In this document: positions 61,050 to 64,000 of the stretch, piece after piece
Layout of the letters: the number at the start of each line of letters is the position of its first letter
Position numbering within the stretch: position 1 is the stretch's first letter
NCBI RefSeq assembly: GCF_947259545.1
Contig: NZ_CAMYMK010000007.1
Span: 496,001-560,000, forward strand
Direction: 5' to 3'
Source: an uncultured Marinobacter sp.
GTDB taxonomy: Bacteria; Pseudomonadota; Gammaproteobacteria; Pseudomonadales; Oleiphilaceae
DNA: 64,000 bases
Translations under genes and position numbers: made by a program
The notes under the pieces: model-generated
Databases searched by the model: none
The model's input: the letters and a program-made list of their open reading frames with translations, nothing else
Told to the model about the DNA's origin: nothing

Positions 61050-61847
61050 TTACTGATCAGCATTTCTGTTGATGACCGGATCGCCGGCACGAACAGTGCC
61101 ATGCGCCTCGTGAATGGCGTTCATGCCAAAAATGACCCCATCAATGGTGCGGCGATACTTTCCAAGGGTTCGCAACGGCTGAAGATCCGACCCTTTCACA
61201 CCGGTATCCGGATCAACCGTGGTCATAACACACCGGGAACAGGGCTTAACCAGATTGAACATCTGCTCACCGATCAACAGTTGCTGCCAATCGTCTTCGG
61301 CCCAGGCCGCAGCCCCTTCAATCACGATATTGGGGCGGAAGCGACGCATCTCCACCGGCGTCTCGAGCCGGCCATTCAATTCCTCCAGGGAGGCAAGATT
61401 GGTAACCAGGAACGGAAATCCATCCGCAAAGCTCACTCTGCGCTCCTCGGTCACCCGACCGGCGTCCACTCTCCGAAAGGACGTGTCCGGCATGTAGACA
61501 AAACGGAAATCAACTCCGCAGAACCGGCTCAGGGCTTCGGAGGCCTCTGCCTTGCCGTAAACAGCCTTGACCCAGTCACGCCACACCAGCACTCGGGCCT
61601 CTTCATCGCCCGGCTGCAACAGGTAGTCCCCCTCACCCGGGATGCTCACCCTAACACAATCCCCGTCAAGCGCCGTATGAACCCTGGCCAGCATGGGATA
61701 GTCGCGCTGGGTCACAAATCGCCGCTCAGCATCGACAATCATCCAGCGCCGATCGTGGCTGGGTCCGAAATCATCCATATTGAAGGAACTGACCGGAATA
61801 CCAGCAAGAGACTTCACCGGATAGATATACAGGGAATGGACTCGCAC
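61050..61847 (-). CDS. MOSC-domain protein (YcbX-like)
   Basis: A 265-residue protein with the MOSC N-terminal beta-barrel (SLYIYPVKSLAGIPVSSF, GPSHDRRWMIVDAERRFVTQ) and a MOSC domain (FRPNIVIEGAAAWAEDDW, then CSRCVMTTVDPDTG with the conserved cysteine that binds sulfur or the molybdenum cofactor). No ferredoxin domain, unlike E. coli YcbX. I chose GTG at 61847 because GGGAGG lies just upstream; the open frame beyond crosses the tRNA-Gly gene and is spurious. Confidence 0.88.
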   Translation of the reverse strand: MRVHSLYIYPVKSLAGIPVSSFNMDDFGPSHDRRWMIVDAERRFVTQRDYPMLARVHTALDGDCVRVSIPGEGDYLLQPGDEEARVLVWRDWVKAVYGKAEASEALSRFCGVDFRFVYMPDTSFRRVDAGRVTEERRVSFADGFPFLVTNLASLEELNGRLETPVEMRRFRPNIVIEGAAAWAEDDWQQLLIGEQMFNLVKPCSRCVMTTVDPDTGVKGSDLQPLRTLGKYRRTIDGVIFGMNAIHEAHGTVRAGDPVINRNADQ

Positions 61848-61940
61848 AATACCTCCCGCAGCCGCAGATACTTGAAGATCGGGGGATGAGTATAACCGAG
61901 TTAAACCGGGAAACGACGGAATGCAGTGCCTGAAAACGAA

Positions 61941-61970
61941 GAAACCCGGCCGTTTAAAGGGCCGGGTTTC
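61941..61970 (-). terminator. Terminator of tRNA-Gly
   Basis: GAAACCCGGCC/GGCCGGGTTTC, 11-bp arms and 8-nt loop, 8 bp past the tRNA CCA end; TTCGTTTTC follows on the minus strand. Confidence 0.8.
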
Positions 61971-61977
61971 CGGAATC

Positions 61978-62053
61978 TGGAGCGGGAAACGAGATTCGAA
62001 CTCGCGACCCCAACCTTGGCAAGGTTGTGCTCTACCAACTGAGCTATTCCCGC
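61978..62053 (-). tRNA. tRNA-Gly (anticodon GCC)
   Basis: A 76-nt tRNA with encoded CCA: acceptor GCGGGAA/TTCCCGC, D-arm AGCTCAGTTGGTAGAGC, anticodon loop TTGCCAA, T-arm GTTCGAATC. Typical tRNA-Gly(GCC), the major glycine tRNA. Confidence 0.97.
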
Positions 62054-62089
62054 TTGTGGTTGCAGGCTTGATGCCGACAACGGAGGCGT

Positions 62090-62117
62090 ATTCTACGGAT
62101 TCGTTCGCAGGCGTCAA
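62090..62117 (-). promoter_or_regulatory. Sigma-70 promoter of tRNA-Gly
   Basis: On the minus strand, TTGACG (62117-62112), 16-nt spacer, TAGAAT (62095-62090), then a GC-rich discriminator ACGCCTCC. It lies about 37 bp before the mature tRNA. Confidence 0.7.
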
Positions 62118-62158
62118 CCACTTTTTGCCAACTTTTTAACCCCGATCATTCCGGGTGA

Positions 62159-62887
62159 TCAGCTATTATCCAATCCGCTCTTTGTGGCGCTCGCAACCCG
62201 GCCAGTCTCGCAGTTCAGATACCCGGATGACTGAAGCCATTTCTGATCCGGATAATACTTGAATACCAGCTGGCCGCCTTTCAGGTTATCCACCACCTGC
62301 CGGATCACTTGCTGGTCGACTGCTGGGCAACCATGACTGCGTCCGATCCGACCATAGTCACGAACCCAGTTGTCATTAACGTAATCGGCGCCATGAATCA
62401 CTATGGCACGCTGTCGTGCCAGGTCATTGATACCCGGCTCCAACCCGTCAAGCCGCAGGGAATATCCATGCTTGCCGCGGTAGGATTCACTGGCCTTGAA
62501 CAGACCAATACTGGACTGGTGGCTTCCCTCAATATTGGAGAACGCGGTGGACTCCAGGTTTCCGGAGTTCTTGCCATGGGCAACCAGATCCCTGAGAACA
62601 AGTTGGCCGCTGGCCAGATCGAAAATCCACAGACGTTCCTCACTGGACGGCAGCGAGAAATCAATCACTGCCAGCCGCTCCGGCATTTCAACACCGTTCA
62701 ATACTGCACATGAAGAGGCTTTCAATGCCTGTTGCAGAACTTCCACATTCAGCTTGGGGGCTGCACTGGAAAGTCTGGTCAGAAGTGCGCTGTCGAAGGA
62801 TGACGCCGTACCCTGCGAGGGAAGAAAAAGCGCTGTTGCCAGCACAAGACCGAAACCCAAACGACCAGCAGTTCGATTTTTCAACAT
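62159..62887 (-). CDS. Murein L,D-transpeptidase catalytic-domain protein (YkuD_2)
   Basis: A 242-residue exported protein. Signal peptide about 1-28. The catalytic region has HGADYVNDNWVRDYGRIGR followed by SHGCPAV, i.e. the His and S-x-G-C of L,D-transpeptidases in the YkuD_2 (YcbB-unrelated, exported) branch. The upstream GSHQSSIGLFKASESYRGKHG is typical of that family. Likely periplasmic or outer-membrane-associated peptidoglycan modification; the exact reaction is unproven. Confidence 0.85.
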   Translation of the reverse strand: MLKNRTAGRLGFGLVLATALFLPSQGTASSFDSALLTRLSSAAPKLNVEVLQQALKASSCAVLNGVEMPERLAVIDFSLPSSEERLWIFDLASGQLVLRDLVAHGKNSGNLESTAFSNIEGSHQSSIGLFKASESYRGKHGYSLRLDGLEPGINDLARQRAIVIHGADYVNDNWVRDYGRIGRSHGCPAVDQQVIRQVVDNLKGGQLVFKYYPDQKWLQSSGYLNCETGRVASATKSGLDNS

Positions 62888-63042
62888 TCTATAAACCCTG
62901 TCAGATCAGCTCAATAAATAGCAAAGCAGGCAAATGGCCCGCGCCTGAGCTCAAGTGTCGGGTATTCTAACAGGGAAAATCGGGAGGTCCGTCAAATCGT
63001 ACGTTTTTTATACAAATCACCACATACAGCGACGTCCGGCCT

Positions 63043-63768
63043 CTATACTCCCAGGATCATGCAAATGATCCTGTGAACCGACTGCTCCAGGGCTTTTGCG
63101 TCCGCCACTCTCCGGTTCAACAAGGTATCGTATCCAAGGCCAAGCACCACGTTGACCAGCAACGAAGCATCCCTGGCGGGCGCCGGCGAGTCGAGTCTGT
63201 GAAGAATCTGCTCCAGGCCGGCTGTCCAGGCACTGCGATAGGTCCGCGCCAGGTCCGCCAACCTTTCGTCCCGCAGCGATTCCATCAGGAATACCTGTTC
63301 TGCCAGTACCTGCTCCCGTCGTTCGGAGAACTGTTGCGTCAGGTACGCCGTGGTGATCGACGTCAGGCGACCTGCCAATTCAAGGCGCCCTTGACCACCG
63401 CGATGAAGCGTATCTTCCGGAATGTTGTCGAGTACCAGATTTATGGTGTCATAGAAACGACTGAGGTCCTCCCGGGCCTTTTCCGCAAACAGCATGAAAG
63501 AATCACTGATCAGCTCGTTGATGTCGCGGAAATAGTAGGTCGTCGACGCCAGCGGCACCCTGGCTTCACGGGCAACGGCCCGATGTTTGATTCCCCGCAA
63601 ACCGTCCCGGGCTGCGATGCGCAGGGTAGCCTCAAGAATCTGCAGGCGCCGGAACTCGCTTTTCGCCCGCGCGGCCTTACGCCCGCTGTAGTGTATCGAT
63701 TCCCGCAAGGATCGATCCTCGGGAAGTTCGCCCGATTTCCATAGACTCAGTACCGGTGCGTGCCCCAT
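63043..63768 (-). CDS. TetR-family transcriptional regulator
   Basis: A 241-residue regulator. A basic N-terminal extension of about 30 residues leads to the TetR HTH (ILEATLRIAARDGLRGIKHR...VPLASTTYYFRDINELISDS, about 45-90) and a helical ligand domain. Arrangement and length recall BetI/RutR-like regulators, but the target cannot be told from here. The ATG at 63768 has AAGG upstream; a GTG three codons earlier is also possible. Confidence 0.88.
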   Translation of the reverse strand: MGHAPVLSLWKSGELPEDRSLRESIHYSGRKAARAKSEFRRLQILEATLRIAARDGLRGIKHRAVAREARVPLASTTYYFRDINELISDSFMLFAEKAREDLSRFYDTINLVLDNIPEDTLHRGGQGRLELAGRLTSITTAYLTQQFSERREQVLAEQVFLMESLRDERLADLARTYRSAWTAGLEQILHRLDSPAPARDASLLVNVVLGLGYDTLLNRRVADAKALEQSVHRIICMILGV

Positions 63769-63941
63769 GGTTGCCACCTTTTTTCGTCATCCTGACGCCC
63801 GGCGCGAGCCGGTCGCATGGCGGGATTACCCCGATGTTTTGTTACATTTTGTAAATGGTGACGGAAATCGGGGTCACAAACGTTGACGGAGTCGACATTT
63901 TTAGCGGACAAATTGTGCTTGGGGGCTCGGCCAAAAAAACA

Positions 63942-64000
63942 TTATTGACCGAAACGACGCCCCTTCTGCAGATATTCCTCTTCCGCGGGGGTGGAAGGAC
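63942..64000 (-). CDS. C-terminus of a gene running off the right edge
   Basis: The minus strand has an open frame of at least 19 codons ending in TAA at 63944-63942, with the terminal residues EEEYLQKGRRFGQ. Its good codon usage and position 174 bp upstream of the TetR gene suggest the tail of a real gene. Too little is visible to name it. Confidence 0.4.
   Translation of the reverse strand, partial: PSTPAEEEYLQKGRRFGQ

Overview
The window is chromosomal core DNA of a marine gammaproteobacterium. Gene order and protein sequences look most like Marinobacter or a close relative: uvrY-uvrC-pgsA, ligA-zipA-smc, trpS-scpA-scpB-rluB, a complete sdh-suc TCA cluster divergent from gltA, fadBA next to topA, and a Pseudomonas-like flgA/flgM/flgN-cheV/cheR chemotaxis block. 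This taxonomic call is inferred from gene content; no 16S gene is present. Coding density is high, and nothing looks like a prophage, integrase, insertion sequence or CRISPR array.

Layout. 1-1183: end of an MCE/MlaD-type lipid-transport gene and its auxiliary lipoprotein. 1180-4226: pgsA, uvrC and the GacA/UvrY response regulator on the minus strand. 4330-7948: small conserved genes (YheU-like, DUF1330, an AEC permease, a DUF938 methyltransferase-like protein, a fructosamine kinase lacking its N-terminal lobe, acylphosphatase). 7990-10200: a three-gene accessory operon encoding a short exported peptide with a double-glycine-like leader, an exported C39 peptidase, and an exported beta-barrel protein with an excisionase-type HTH domain at its N-terminus. 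10418-10657: a hairpin cluster and tRNA-Ser(GGA). 10880-12608: isochorismatase-like hydrolase and an MFS permease. 12616-16294: cheR, cheV, flgA, flgM and flgN. 16325-17065: an unusual MshEN-like protein sharing a leader-like motif with the 9901-10200 peptide. 17265-23231: cyclophilin, mnmC, a CBS protein and a large Calx-beta lipoprotein. 23403-34619: ligA, zipA, smc, a GntR regulator, a diguanylate cyclase, rluB, scpB and scpA. 34666-35880: trpS. 36069-49157: sucD, sucC, lpdA, sucB, sucA, sdhB, sdhA, sdhD and sdhC (all minus), then gltA (plus). 49273-56515: an HIBADH-like dehydrogenase, a long inverted repeat, topA, fadA and fadB. 56952-64000: a helical secreted protein, a universal stress protein, a cysteine-rich unknown, Uup, a MOSC protein, tRNA-Gly(GCC), an L,D-transpeptidase-like protein, a TetR regulator and the tail of one more gene.

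The main novelty candidate is the 7990-10200 operon. The small protein has a Sec signal and then a motif like the leaders cut by C39 peptidases. The neighbouring C39 protein has its own signal peptide and no ABC transporter domain, so it should act in the periplasm. The third protein appears to be an outer-membrane barrel. This is a reduced version of the FapC/FapD/FapF functional-amyloid logic, with an HTH fold where FapF has a coiled-coil plug. Its mRNA leader has a GGA-in-hairpin-loop arrangement that could be a CsrA/RsmA site.
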